From Pseudomonas sp. CFBP 13711 (lineage in GTDB: Bacteria > Pseudomonadota > Gammaproteobacteria > Pseudomonadales > Pseudomonadaceae), in the NCBI RefSeq assembly GCF_014842265.1, contig NZ_JACYVI010000010.1:206624-270623 (forward strand): 64,000 nt of DNA, read 5' to 3'. Numbering within the stretch: position 1 is the stretch's first letter; the number at the start of each line of letters is the position of its first letter. Below the pieces are notes generated by a model, which was given only the letters and a program-made list of their open reading frames with translations, did not search any database and was not told the DNA's origin. Both the position numbers and the translations under genes were made by a program. This document shows, piece after piece, positions 42,932 through 52,497 of the stretch.

Positions 42932-43918
42932 TTAACTGGCTGGCAGATCGGTAATGACCGTGCCTGCGATGCTCTGCGCAAACCTGCCGCCGAACACCTG
43001 AGACGGGGCCGAGAAACCTGCCCGCCGCTCACCGCCCAACACGCGGCGGGCAGCTTCAACCGCCGCCAGCGGCGTGTAGGTGTAGCCGTTGACGGTTTCT
43101 ATGACAGACCGCGCCATCGAGCCATCCGCCCCGGTGATCTCAACCGCCGCGCGGGCGCGATGGGCATCACGCTCCGCCGCATTGGGGCCATCGGGAAGCA
43201 GTGAGAGGTCGCCCTCCGGGAACGCTTCGCCCGAGAGGTGGACATACATCGTGATGTCGGGAATGGCGGTCGCATGCCACGCGGTCACGAGATCTCCGAA
43301 AGAGAGCGGCACGCAGAGCAGCGGTCCCTGGCCGAAATCAAACTGACGCGGCTGTGCATGAGGTGTCGCGACCAGTTCACCCTCCACCCTGGCGAGTACA
43401 CCGGCACCGATGATTTCGCTGACGCTCATGGCCGAGCCCCGAGACATCGACCCCGGGACCTGCAGCGCGATTTTCAGCGAACGCGGTTGATTAACGCGCC
43501 TGGCGACATGCACTGCGAGCGAGTCCGTAGGCACCACGTCCCAGCCGACGCCTGGCAACAACATGACGTCGCGTGCAGCCGCTACGGCCCCCAGCTGCTC
43601 GGCCAACCGGTACACGTTGATCTCTGCTGTGATGTCCAGATAGTCCACCCCGGCGTGGATGCAGGCGCGCATCAAAGGCTCGGCCGTGTGCGCAAAAGGC
43701 CCCGCTAAGTTAAGCAGCACCGAGATCCCTGACAGCGAAGCCGCAGCATCCCCGTCGGCATCGAACACCCGATAAGGCACGTTCAGTTCCGCAGCCAGTG
43801 CCTCTATTTGATGACGATTTCGCCCGGCGATGTCGAACGCCAGCCCTTGGGTTTTGGCGCGTTCTGCTGCCATTCGCCCGGTGTAGCCCGTGGCGCCGTA
43901 GATCAGAAGTGTACTCAT
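42932..43918 (-). CDS. Saccharopine-dehydrogenase-like NAD(P)-binding protein
   Basis: A 328-residue protein: LLIYGATGYTGRMAAERA (Rossmann start), VLLNLAGPFAHTAEPL, GVGWDVVPTDSLAVHVARR. This is the saccharopine reductase/trans-acting enoyl reductase family. ATG at 43918 overlaps the VOC stop. Third gene of an SDR/VOC/this-protein operon, itself divergent from the second AraC gene. Ends six bases after the end of the convergent AraC gene. Confidence 0.88.
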   Translation of the reverse strand: MSTLLIYGATGYTGRMAAERAKTQGLAFDIAGRNRHQIEALAAELNVPYRVFDADGDAAASLSGISVLLNLAGPFAHTAEPLMRACIHAGVDYLDITAEINVYRLAEQLGAVAAARDVMLLPGVGWDVVPTDSLAVHVARRVNQPRSLKIALQVPGSMSRGSAMSVSEIIGAGVLARVEGELVATPHAQPRQFDFGQGPLLCVPLSFGDLVTAWHATAIPDITMYVHLSGEAFPEGDLSLLPDGPNAAERDAHRARAAVEITGADGSMARSVIETVNGYTYTPLAAVEAARRVLGGERRAGFSAPSQVFGGRFAQSIAGTVITDLPAS

Positions 43919-44316
43919 TGGGCGTGCTGCCATTTTTTGTAGACGAATTCGAGGCTGTAGCCGTCCGGGTCCAGCACATTGGCGGCGTAGTAATCAGGGT
44001 CGTAGTGCAAGCGTGCGCCCGGCGCGCCATTGTCCACCGCTCCGTGATCCATGGCGGCGGCATAGGCCGCGTCCACTTCGGCCTTGCTGTTGGCGACGAA
44101 GCCGACGTGGACAGCACGTCCTTCGACAACGCCCTCGCGCAGCCAGAAAAACACCCGGCCATTGGCGCCGAAGCCTTTCAGGTCAGGGTGCCCCGGCGGG
44201 CCGTCCTTGCCGTCGTAATCCAGCCGCGACGTAATACCCAGCTCCCTCAACGCTGCGTCGTAAAAGCGGATGGAACGTGGGATGTCGCTCACTGACAGAA
44301 AAATATGGTCCAGCAT
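43915..44316 (-). CDS. VOC family protein (glyoxalase-like)
   Basis: A 133-residue VOC protein: MLDHIFLSVSDIPRSIRFYD (metal-binding His region), FWLREGVVEGRAVHVGFVAN, and DPDGYSLEFVYKKW (metal-binding Glu). Second gene in the operon, 19 bases from the SDR, with its stop overlapping the next start (ATGA at 43915-43918). Substrate unknown. Confidence 0.9.
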   Translation of the reverse strand: MLDHIFLSVSDIPRSIRFYDAALRELGITSRLDYDGKDGPPGHPDLKGFGANGRVFFWLREGVVEGRAVHVGFVANSKAEVDAAYAAAMDHGAVDNGAPGARLHYDPDYYAANVLDPDGYSLEFVYKKWQHAQ

Positions 44317-44335
44317 GCTAAAAAACCTCCCGTGG

Positions 44336-45079
44336 TCAGATGTTGTAGCCGCCTGCAACTTCAAGGGTCTGGGCATTGATCCAGCCGCCCTCCTGCGACA
44401 GCAACATGGCAATGACGCGCGCAACATCCTCCGGCTCGCCCACTCTGCCGAGTGCGGTCTGCGCCGCCAGCATCGCTTCGAACTCATCGTTGAGGCCGCC
44501 GCCCAGTTCTGTGCGGATGGCGCCGGGTGATACTGCGTTGGCGCGTATCCGTCGTTCGGCAAATTCTTTGGCCATGTAGCGGGTCAGCACTTCAAGGCCG
44601 CCCTTGAACGCGGCATAGGGTGCAACGCCGGCCGTGGCCACTCGTGTCGTGGCGCTGGTGAGATTGACGATGCTGGCGTTTGCCGCCAGTAACGGCAGCA
44701 ACGCCTGAGTCAGGAAGAACGGCCCTTTGAGGTGCACATTGAACAGCCCGTCGAACTGCGCTTCGCTGACCGTCGCCAAGGGGTTGAACAGGCCATAGCC
44801 GGCGTTATTGACCAGGCCACTCAACGTGGTGGCCGCCCAGGTTTCCCGAAGCGCCCCTACCACGGATTCGCGAAACGCCGCGAAGCTGCCGACGTCAGAC
44901 ACGTCGAGTTTCAGCGCAACGGCTTTCCCTCCGGCCTGTGCAATGCGCTCGACGACCGACGCCGCTGCCTGAGGGTTGGCGTTGTACGTCAGGATGACAC
45001 CCATACCCCGTTTCGCCGCGTGTTCGGCGGCACTTGCACCGATCCCGCGGCTGCCGCCGGTAATAACGATAACGCCCAT
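44336..45079 (-). CDS. Short-chain dehydrogenase/reductase
   Basis: A 247-residue classical SDR: GVIVITGGSRGIGASAAEHA, SGLVNNAGYGLFNPLA, then YAAFKGGLEVLTRYMAKEFA with the catalytic Tyr and Lys. First gene of the operon, divergent from the AraC gene at 45218 with about 138 bases between. Confidence 0.92.
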   Translation of the reverse strand: MGVIVITGGSRGIGASAAEHAAKRGMGVILTYNANPQAAASVVERIAQAGGKAVALKLDVSDVGSFAAFRESVVGALRETWAATTLSGLVNNAGYGLFNPLATVSEAQFDGLFNVHLKGPFFLTQALLPLLAANASIVNLTSATTRVATAGVAPYAAFKGGLEVLTRYMAKEFAERRIRANAVSPGAIRTELGGGLNDEFEAMLAAQTALGRVGEPEDVARVIAMLLSQEGGWINAQTLEVAGGYNI

Positions 45080-45217
45080 GTCGTGTTCCTCTGTGATTCA
45101 AACGTGACTCCACAGTACCTATCACAGCGTCCGAGGACGTGTCCGTTCCTGCTCGGAACCTGCCCGTTTCTGCTTTTCCCTTGCGCGGCATGACGCTCAG
45201 CCCTCAGCATGCTGCCC

Positions 45218-46111
45218 ATGGAAAAACAACTGAACGAACTCCGATCGCTTGCGGCCGGTGCTGAAAACCGTCGCACCGAAACAGGCATCCCCCGGGTGGC
45301 GATGGTGCAGGGCAAAATCCCCGAGCATTTGCTGGCGGCGGTGTATGACCCGATGATCAACGTGATCTTGCAGGGCAGCAAAAGCATGACCGTGGGGGAT
45401 CGAACGCTCAGGTACGACCCGGCGACTTACTTCGTCATGTCCATTGATCTGCCTGCGGTGGGTTCGGTACATCCCTCCGCGTCGGGCGAGCCTTACCTGG
45501 CGGTCAGCCTGACGCTGGACCCGGCGGTGCTCGCCACGCTGTTCGCCGACCTGCCCAAACCTGCCAGCCGCGCCGAACAGGATGCGGGGTTTTCTGTTGC
45601 GTTGATGACAAATGAATTGATGGATGCCTGGGTGCGAATGCTGCGGCTGATGGGCGACCCGGAAGCGATCGCCGCCCTTGCCCCTGTCTATGAACGGGAA
45701 ATTATTTTCCGCGTGCTCCAGGGCCCGATTGGCTGGATGTTGCGCGAAATCGCCGCGCCGGACAGTGCGATGGCCCGGGTCAACATGGCCATTCAGTGGA
45801 TCCGCCGTGACTTCGCCCAACCCCTGGGCGTGGAGCGCCTGGCCGAGCACGCTTCAATGAGCGTTTCGGCGTTCCATCGGCACTTCAAGGCCGTCACCCA
45901 CCTAAGCCCCTTGCAGTACCAGAAGCGGGTACGCCTTCTACAGGCCAGAACGCTGATGGTTGCCCATGCCAAGAGCGTCATGGCCGCCGCGTTCGAGGTC
46001 GGCTACGAAAGCGCCACACAGTTCAGCCGTGATTACACCCGGGTATTCGGGCTGCCTCCCGCTCGGGATGCCGGGAGGATTCTCAGGGATACGGGGGTGG
46101 TCGGGCGGTGA
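45218..46111 (+). CDS. AraC-family transcriptional regulator
   Basis: A 297-residue regulator, paralogue of 42020-42925: IPRVAMVQGKIPEHLLAAVY, PMINVILQGSKSMTVGDRTL, and C-terminal helix-turn-helix motifs (LAEHASMSVSAFHRHFKAVT, AAAFEVGYESATQFSRDYTR). I prefer the ATG at 45218 (MEKQLNELRS), which matches the start of the paralogue (MENTIAELRR); an ATG at 45209 is also in frame. Neither has a strong ribosome-binding site. Divergent from the SDR/VOC/saccharopine-like operon. Confidence 0.92.
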   Translation: MEKQLNELRSLAAGAENRRTETGIPRVAMVQGKIPEHLLAAVYDPMINVILQGSKSMTVGDRTLRYDPATYFVMSIDLPAVGSVHPSASGEPYLAVSLTLDPAVLATLFADLPKPASRAEQDAGFSVALMTNELMDAWVRMLRLMGDPEAIAALAPVYEREIIFRVLQGPIGWMLREIAAPDSAMARVNMAIQWIRRDFAQPLGVERLAEHASMSVSAFHRHFKAVTHLSPLQYQKRVRLLQARTLMVAHAKSVMAAAFEVGYESATQFSRDYTRVFGLPPARDAGRILRDTGVVGR

Positions 46112-46303
46112 AAGCACAGAGTACGAATGTATGCAGTGAAGAAAAATTCGGCAGAACTGCCCAAACTCAAGATTTTCTGATGGGACTGAAGGAAAATTGC
46201 GCGGCCATGGCCGCGGTGAAGGATTTCTCCTGAGAGGTCCAGTGCATGTGCCAGACAGCAGGAATCGTAGAAGCTTTCCAGTTTTTTACAGGAGTAAAAA
46301 TCC

Positions 46304-46765
46304 ATGACCTGCCTGATCCGCAAGGCAACGGATAAGGACGCCACCGCCATCAGCCGCGTTATCGTGGCCGCCCTGCGCGAGTCCAATCGCCAGGACTATT
46401 CCGCCGCCATCATCGCGCAGGTGGAACTGAGTTTTTCCCCGTCGGCGATCCTGCGCTTGCTGGCGCAGCGGCAGGTGTACGTGGCGACCCACGGCGAAGA
46501 AATCATTGCCACGGCGAGCCTCGATCAGGCCACCGTCCGCAGCGTATTCGTCGCCCCCGCCTGCCAAGGCCGAGGCGCCGGTCGCGCGTTGATGGCGGTG
46601 GTTGAATCAGCCGCCGCCATCAACGGCGTCAGTCAGTTGCGCGTGCCCTCTTCCATCACGGCCGAGGGCTTCTACCGGTCGCTTGGCTACTCAACCATTC
46701 GCGATGAATACCATGGCGAGGAGCGGACGATCATCATGGAGAAGTCGCTGACGTCTGCGGCCTAG
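46304..46765 (+). CDS. GNAT family N-acetyltransferase
   Basis: A 153-residue acetyltransferase: ATDKDATAISRVIVAALRES, then the acetyl-CoA-binding VRSVFVAPACQGRGAGRALM (Q/RxxGxG/A as QGRGAG) and VPSSITAEGFYRSLGY. CAGGAG precedes the ATG. Substrate not deducible. Convergent with the DUF1835 gene, whose stop is directly adjacent. Confidence 0.92.
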   Translation: MTCLIRKATDKDATAISRVIVAALRESNRQDYSAAIIAQVELSFSPSAILRLLAQRQVYVATHGEEIIATASLDQATVRSVFVAPACQGRGAGRALMAVVESAAAINGVSQLRVPSSITAEGFYRSLGYSTIRDEYHGEERTIIMEKSLTSAA

Positions 46766-48007
46766 TCAGCGACGCCACACCCGCCCTTCCGCGCTGACCA
46801 ACCAGGGCGAACTGTCCGCAACAATCCGCACACCGCCGACCCAACGCTCTGCCGGATCAAGATCAAGCCAGTTCAACTCCCCGCGCACTACCCGCTCACC
46901 CTGCGCCGTCAGCCGGACAAGGCGCCTGGGCCATTCGCTGCCCGGTTGTTCGTGCAGCAGCGGTTGAGGTGCATCGATGAGAGGTCTCAGCAGCGCATGA
47001 AACATCATGTCGCCCAGATACGGCAGCGGCTCATAATTAAGCATCAAATGACCAAAGACCTTGCCGGCGGGCATTTCGCCTTTCTCCGCGAGAATGCGCA
47101 GGATCAATCGCTGGGTCAGGCTCAAGCCATCCTCGACGCCGGGCAGTTCTTGCAACTGCCTCGCCAACGCGGGGCCGAGCAGCGGCAGCGCCGAATGGTG
47201 TTGCGCCGCGAGCTCAGCCCAGCGACTTGGATCGGGGGCGGTGTAGGCGGCCCATACCTGCCGGGCCAGTGCCAGGGCATCCACACCGATGGCGCGCCGC
47301 TGGGGCCAAAGCCAGGCGAGCACGTCCGGGGCCAGTTGCCCGATGCCGATGAATCGCTCGACGCCGGGCACCCGATTGATCTCGATCAGCTCCAGCCTGC
47401 GCGGCACGCTGGGCAAACTCGCCAGCAGTCGAACCAGAAACAGTTGATCGTACGCATCGCCCTCGCACCACAGCACCAGTTCACTGTCGTCATTCAGGCG
47501 TGCCAATGCGTCACGCTGCATCGCCTGGCGCTGCTCGGCGTCACGGGGTGACAGCCCAAACGCCTGCTCGGCAAACGCGGCACGCACCGCCCAATACTCA
47601 TCGTCGGGCAGCGCGGGCACCGGGCCCATGACCATGGGGTCGTCGAACATATGGAACGACCCTGCAAAGCCGGCAACCCGCAGGCTACGCTCGATGTCGT
47701 TGCCACAGCGCCAGTGCTGAACCTGTGCTTCACCCGTCGCCGCGAAGTCCGGATGACGGGCGGCAAATGCGACGGCGTCGGCATGGGCGATGAGCTTGGG
47801 CCAACTGGCGAACCCCACCTCGTGCGCCACCAGCCATTGGGTGTCGGCGAGCCGATAGTCGGGGCCCGGCAGGCCCATCGCGCGCAGTTGCGTACGGGCG
47901 TCGTCCGCTTCGTTGTTTTTCAGGGCTTTGAGAAGACGTTTTGCGTGCTTGCGCAGCGCAGGTAGATCGAGCAGACCGTGTTGACGGGACGCATTCGTGG
48001 CAGGCAT
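46766..48007 (-). CDS. DUF1835-domain protein
   Basis: A 413-residue soluble protein. N-terminal helical part (LPALRKHAKRLLKALKNNEA; GLPGPDYRLADTQWLVAHEV) and then the DUF1835 pattern (VQHWRCGNDIERSLRVAGFA, HMFDDPMVMGPVPALPDDEY, and LVLWCEGDAYDQLFLVRLLA). No function is known for the family; no catalytic residues can be named. Alone in its transcript. Confidence 0.82.
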   Translation of the reverse strand: MPATNASRQHGLLDLPALRKHAKRLLKALKNNEADDARTQLRAMGLPGPDYRLADTQWLVAHEVGFASWPKLIAHADAVAFAARHPDFAATGEAQVQHWRCGNDIERSLRVAGFAGSFHMFDDPMVMGPVPALPDDEYWAVRAAFAEQAFGLSPRDAEQRQAMQRDALARLNDDSELVLWCEGDAYDQLFLVRLLASLPSVPRRLELIEINRVPGVERFIGIGQLAPDVLAWLWPQRRAIGVDALALARQVWAAYTAPDPSRWAELAAQHHSALPLLGPALARQLQELPGVEDGLSLTQRLILRILAEKGEMPAGKVFGHLMLNYEPLPYLGDMMFHALLRPLIDAPQPLLHEQPGSEWPRRLVRLTAQGERVVRGELNWLDLDPAERWVGGVRIVADSSPWLVSAEGRVWRR

Positions 48008-48284
48008 GCCAACTCCTTACAAGGCTCGGTCCGCCGACAAGCCGGGAGCTGGAATGAATGATTGGGGAAACGCTTGCCTTGGGAAACCCCTTCGCGCGGA
48101 CCGCAGGCGCAGCAGACGCCCGGAGACCGACTTTAGCGGGAAGGTCTTGAGGATGCAAAGGTTGGCGCGGGAATTGGGTGCGGGAATCGACTGGCATCAC
48201 GCCGTGAGTACTGCCTCACGGCGCGTGCATCCCTCGGTTTACTGCCCGTTCTCGCGTTCAGGCAAGGAAGGGCCTGACGTTATG

Positions 48285-50036
48285 TCAAACGAGCCCAATC
48301 TCCGGATGATCCTGAGCCACGCCTACCAGCGCCACTGACACAGCGTCCGCTGTCGTGGATGGGCTGGCCAACAACGTTGAGGCATCGGCAAATATCATCG
48401 ATTTTGAAGGGAGACCGGCGTTGAAATCACCGTCCAGCACCAGTTCGAACCGATGCCCTTGCACGTCTGCGTCCAGGTCCTTCAGGTAAACCCGGGTGTG
48501 CTCGGCGTTGGTGGTGAATTTCAAGGTGCCGTCATGGCCGTCGCCAAATCCGGTAAAGCCGAGGCCAGAGACATCGATGGTGTCGTGAGCGGCATCGAAG
48601 TCGCCGATGCGGTCGGCATGGCTGGCGGTCGCTGTTCTGTAGCTGTCGGACACCGAGGCAAAGCGGAACAGGTCCGAACCTGCGCCGCCGAACAGCACGT
48701 CCGCATCGGCGCCGCCGATCAGGGTGTCGTTGCCGCTGCCGCCGAGCAATCGGTCATGGCCGGCGCCCCCCCACAGCAGGTCCGCGCCCGACCCACCGTT
48801 CAATGTGTCTGCCCCATCTCTGCCATTGATGGAGTCGGCCTTGGCCGTGCCATCGAGGGAATCGCTGGCACTGCCGCCGTCGATGGCATTCAGCACGGGG
48901 TTGGTCCCGACGTGGTCACCCGCGCCTTGCAGCGATACCAAACCCTGCTGCAGATGAGCGAAGGTGTTGCCATAAACCGAATTGCTGCCTGACTGGCCGC
49001 TCTCCTCCGCCACGCCGAAAACGCTTTTGTCGCCGCCCGTGATGATGTTGTCGGCGAAGGTGTTGTGGTCAGACGGATGAACCTTCCCGGAGACGCCGCC
49101 GCGATCGTCGAACGGCTGGATCAGCACTTCAGGAATGCCGGCTTTCTGCGCGTTCTCGTGGATCAGATTGCCGCGGACTTCGACGTCCGTGCTGCCATAG
49201 ACACGCACGCCGGACGTGCCGTTGTGGTGAATATCCACGCCGCTGATGTCAACGCCATTGGACAGTTTTACCAGCACGCCTTCAGCCGCGTTGCCGTAGA
49301 CCTCGCCACCCTCGATAGTGATGTGATACGGCGAGGGAATGTTTTCGCTGCCGCGCTGGACGACGATGCCACCGCCGCCATTGTCGTGGGAGACGTTGTT
49401 CAGCAGCGCCAGGTCGTGGGTGGTCGTGACGATGTTGAAACCGTGACGGTCATTGTCGTAGGCCAGGTTATTGCGAAACGTGCTGTCGATCAGGTAGTCG
49501 GCAACGAACCCGTCCAGCCCGTTGCCGTGGGACACGCTGTTTTCGATGAGCATGTTCGCCGTGCGCTCGTGGGGGTCGAAGCCGTAGCCCGAGCAATCGC
49601 GAATCTCCACGCCGGACAGCGTGACATTGGAGTCTTGACCCGGCTGGCCCGGCAGAAAGCCGTTGTACCACCCATCGACCTTGCCGCTGGTGGCATCCCG
49701 GTTGCCATCGAGGGTGAGGTTGCTGACGCCGAAATCGTGGGTCGCCTCGCCGCTCGCCGAGCGGATGATGCCGGTGACCGCCTGATCGGTGCCGTCTGCC
49801 AGCTTGAGCACCGTGGCGCCCATGCCGTCGCCCTTGATGAACACGTTGCTTTTGAGCATTAGCGCGCCGTCGGCAGGCTTTCCGCCCGGGGTCAGGGTCC
49901 AGGTGCCGGCAGGAATATAAACATCACCGCCGCCGGCTTTTGCCGCCGCGTCGATGGCGGCTTGGATGGCTGCGGTGTCAGAGGTATGTCCATCGCCAAC
50001 GGCGCCGAAATCCCGGACATTGAATTGCAGTGTCAT
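48285..50036 (-). CDS. AlgE-type mannuronan C5-epimerase (one A module, one R module)
   Basis: A 583-residue secreted enzyme that converts mannuronate to guluronate in alginate. A module (1-385): parallel beta-helix starting FNVRDFGAVGDGHTSDTAAI; catalytic motif YGFDPHE at 151-157 (Tyr151, Asp154, His156), plus Lys119, Asp121 and His198, all at AlgE4 positions offset by two. R module (about 390-560): RTX motifs (NGGSGADLLWGGAGHDRLLG, GGADADVLFGGAGSDL) binding Ca2+. No signal peptide; C-terminal VALVGVAQDHPEIGLV is the likely type I secretion signal. No T1SS genes are nearby. Similar to PsmE of P. syringae. Confidence 0.93.
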   Translation of the reverse strand: MTLQFNVRDFGAVGDGHTSDTAAIQAAIDAAAKAGGGDVYIPAGTWTLTPGGKPADGALMLKSNVFIKGDGMGATVLKLADGTDQAVTGIIRSASGEATHDFGVSNLTLDGNRDATSGKVDGWYNGFLPGQPGQDSNVTLSGVEIRDCSGYGFDPHERTANMLIENSVSHGNGLDGFVADYLIDSTFRNNLAYDNDRHGFNIVTTTHDLALLNNVSHDNGGGGIVVQRGSENIPSPYHITIEGGEVYGNAAEGVLVKLSNGVDISGVDIHHNGTSGVRVYGSTDVEVRGNLIHENAQKAGIPEVLIQPFDDRGGVSGKVHPSDHNTFADNIITGGDKSVFGVAEESGQSGSNSVYGNTFAHLQQGLVSLQGAGDHVGTNPVLNAIDGGSASDSLDGTAKADSINGRDGADTLNGGSGADLLWGGAGHDRLLGGSGNDTLIGGADADVLFGGAGSDLFRFASVSDSYRTATASHADRIGDFDAAHDTIDVSGLGFTGFGDGHDGTLKFTTNAEHTRVYLKDLDADVQGHRFELVLDGDFNAGLPSKSMIFADASTLLASPSTTADAVSVALVGVAQDHPEIGLV

Positions 50037-50172
50037 AACGTGCTCCGTTTTGAATGAAGAGACGGGGGCAGTATGGGCATGCTGTGTGAAAGGCGGGTCA
50101 TCTGATGGGACAGGCGACGAGCGGTGGGGTCGCGTGCCTACCGGGGATCACGGTACCCGGGAAGTCCGCCAT

Positions 50173-52359
50173 TCACCCGGCCTTCAATTCTCTATCCTGC
50201 TCAAACCGCTGCTGCAGCAAGTGCCGCGCTGCACCTGCGTTGAGGTAGGTCCCGATCAGTTGGGCCAGCTCGGGGATCTTGAGCTTTTTGTCATCGCGGC
50301 AGAACTGGGAGAGGGGCAGCATCAGCCAGCGTTTCTTCTTGTTTAGCACGGCATCGGGTGAGAGGAACGAGCGTGGGGTCAGCTCGGGCAGCGGCGCGTC
50401 GTGTTCAAGCAGAACAGTCAGCATGAGCACATTGCCGACGTGAAGGCTGAAATCGGCGATGTCGCGAATCGGCAGCGGCGCTTTCAGGTTGGCGAACACA
50501 AAGTGATCCGGCGTCAGCAGCAGCGCGGTTTTATGGGCGCGTCTGAAGAAGCGCAATCCAAAGGGCAGCGTGCACAGCGTGATGAGCAGAGCGACGCCGC
50601 CACCGACAAAAAACGGCTGAGGATCACGCCCTGCCACCCCTGAAAACAGCAGTGGGGCAAGCAGCAGAGCCAGCCCCGCCAGCGCCGACAGGCCACTGAA
50701 TCCGAGCAGGATCTGACCCCGCAGGCGGGCCCCTTCATGCAGTGCAACGTCGCCGGTTACGTTGCCGGCGTGGGTGCGCAACGTTTCAACGATCGCAGCG
50801 TCCTGCTGAACATGATGGCTCAGATAATCGTCCGTCAGGCGGCTGCGCAACACCTCGGGCCGCGCGAAGTAGCGATCCATCGCCGCACAGGCTTGCGTTG
50901 CATCCAGGGGTCGCGTGCCCGTGCGCACGGCATCGTCGATGGACACCTTGAGAGACGCCACGCGCTCGCCGTTTGAAGGGTGGGTGTCTGACGGGTGGGG
51001 CAGCTGAGTTGCCATCTCTTCTTCCGGCAAGGTCAGCGGCAGCGCAGCCATCTCATGCAGAAGTGCCGTGGGCAGGTCCTGAACGGCGCTCTGCTCAGGG
51101 GTGACATGAGTGGCTTGGGCGATATGGGTGGCCAGGCGGTCCTGAAGCAGCGGATCAATGGCAGAAATACGCACCAGGGCCGACGCGGCAGCCAGATTGC
51201 CCGCCAGCTGCGCACCGGCGGCATCGGCTTCCAGCTCGCGCACCCGGCTCCAGTGCATCACCGCGTGGTCGAAGCTTTCCATGAAGTAGGCACCCAGCAT
51301 GAACGCCGGGTGCAGGGTCGCCCGTTGCAGCCATTCGCTGTCGACCAGGGTCTGGCCGATCACCACCAGGCTGCGCTCGATGCCGTGGTAGATCGGCACG
51401 AAGCGCATGCTGAACTCGGTGTCCGCGCCGGCAAAATGCCCCAGCTCGTGGCCGATGACAGCGGTGGTCTCGGCTTCGTCGAGGATGCCCAGATACACCA
51501 GCGGCACATGCAGGGTGCGGCCCGCCAAGGTGGTGTTGGCCGGCGCCAGGGCGATGTCGCCGGAAGTGACGTAAAAGCCGGCGGCCATGCCCAACACGAT
51601 GTGATCGGGTGGCAATGCGCCCAGTTTTCGGGCCAGCTCGTTGACGTAAGCCCAAAGCGCCGGCGCCTGTTCGGCGGTGACGGCCTCTCCCATCACATCC
51701 ATCGGCGTGGGCTGGAACATGTTGAGCATGACGCGCAACTGCGTGCCCATTTGCCAGATCGAATACAGGCAACCCGCGACAACTACCATGGCAGCGAACA
51801 TGAATTTCATTTCGCCGGCGGACAGTCGCCCGGCGTGCCAGAGATTCAGCGCCTCGAAGGCGACGATGGCGGCGATGGCAGCCCCCATGACCACCACATG
51901 CCCCACCAGCACGAAGGGCAGCAGTTTGGTCACACGGGTAAAGCCATGCAGCAGTTGCTCCCGCGAATGCATGGCGCGCCGACCCGCCCAGTTAAGGCCG
52001 AACAAGCCAAGCCCGCCCACCAGGGCAGCCAGCAATCCCAGCGCGATGACGCCTGTTGCGAGCCAGACCATGACGTTGCTCAGCGGCAGCAGAGTGTCCA
52101 ACTCGTCCTGCAACCTGGCGACGCGGGCCAACGCCTCGTTGACTTCCATTTTCTCGCCGTCGCCGACGTCGACCATCACTGGGCGCGAACCGCCTTTGGC
52201 GGCAATGGCTTGCAGCTCCGGACGCGCTTCATTGAGGTCAGCCTGATAGCCCGCGTAGACCTGGCGGTCCTCGGTGCTGCGTTGCAGCTCCCAGACCCCA
52301 AACAGGTTCAGCGCCAGCGGGAATAAAACCAGTACAGCGATGAGCTTCAGCTTTTTCAT
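50173..52359 (-). CDS. Large membrane-bound M48-type metallopeptidase
   Basis: A 728-residue protein with an N-terminal membrane segment, four further segments up to about residue 200, the zinc motif HELGH (His304, Glu305, His308), a third ligand in ELEAD (375-379), and two more hydrophobic stretches near 580-640. The C-terminal 100 residues are soluble. Longer than the usual HtpX (290 residues), so it is an extended relative of the M48 group. Such peptidases are membrane quality-control proteases. ATG at 52359. No close partner gene is coupled; the DUF3053 gene lies upstream on the same strand. Confidence 0.87.
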   Translation of the reverse strand: MKKLKLIAVLVLFPLALNLFGVWELQRSTEDRQVYAGYQADLNEARPELQAIAAKGGSRPVMVDVGDGEKMEVNEALARVARLQDELDTLLPLSNVMVWLATGVIALGLLAALVGGLGLFGLNWAGRRAMHSREQLLHGFTRVTKLLPFVLVGHVVVMGAAIAAIVAFEALNLWHAGRLSAGEMKFMFAAMVVVAGCLYSIWQMGTQLRVMLNMFQPTPMDVMGEAVTAEQAPALWAYVNELARKLGALPPDHIVLGMAAGFYVTSGDIALAPANTTLAGRTLHVPLVYLGILDEAETTAVIGHELGHFAGADTEFSMRFVPIYHGIERSLVVIGQTLVDSEWLQRATLHPAFMLGAYFMESFDHAVMHWSRVRELEADAAGAQLAGNLAAASALVRISAIDPLLQDRLATHIAQATHVTPEQSAVQDLPTALLHEMAALPLTLPEEEMATQLPHPSDTHPSNGERVASLKVSIDDAVRTGTRPLDATQACAAMDRYFARPEVLRSRLTDDYLSHHVQQDAAIVETLRTHAGNVTGDVALHEGARLRGQILLGFSGLSALAGLALLLAPLLFSGVAGRDPQPFFVGGGVALLITLCTLPFGLRFFRRAHKTALLLTPDHFVFANLKAPLPIRDIADFSLHVGNVLMLTVLLEHDAPLPELTPRSFLSPDAVLNKKKRWLMLPLSQFCRDDKKLKIPELAQLIGTYLNAGAARHLLQQRFEQDRELKAG

Positions 52360-52497
52360 GGGGCGACCCCTTTCACAGCGCCGCCGAGTGCCATCCCTGG
52401 CGCGCGCCTGCTTCCCTGGACAAAGGGTCTGATGCCCTTTGCGTGCTTTACACAACCAAGGGATAACTCACCCTCGGTGCCGTTATCAGGTCCGGAT

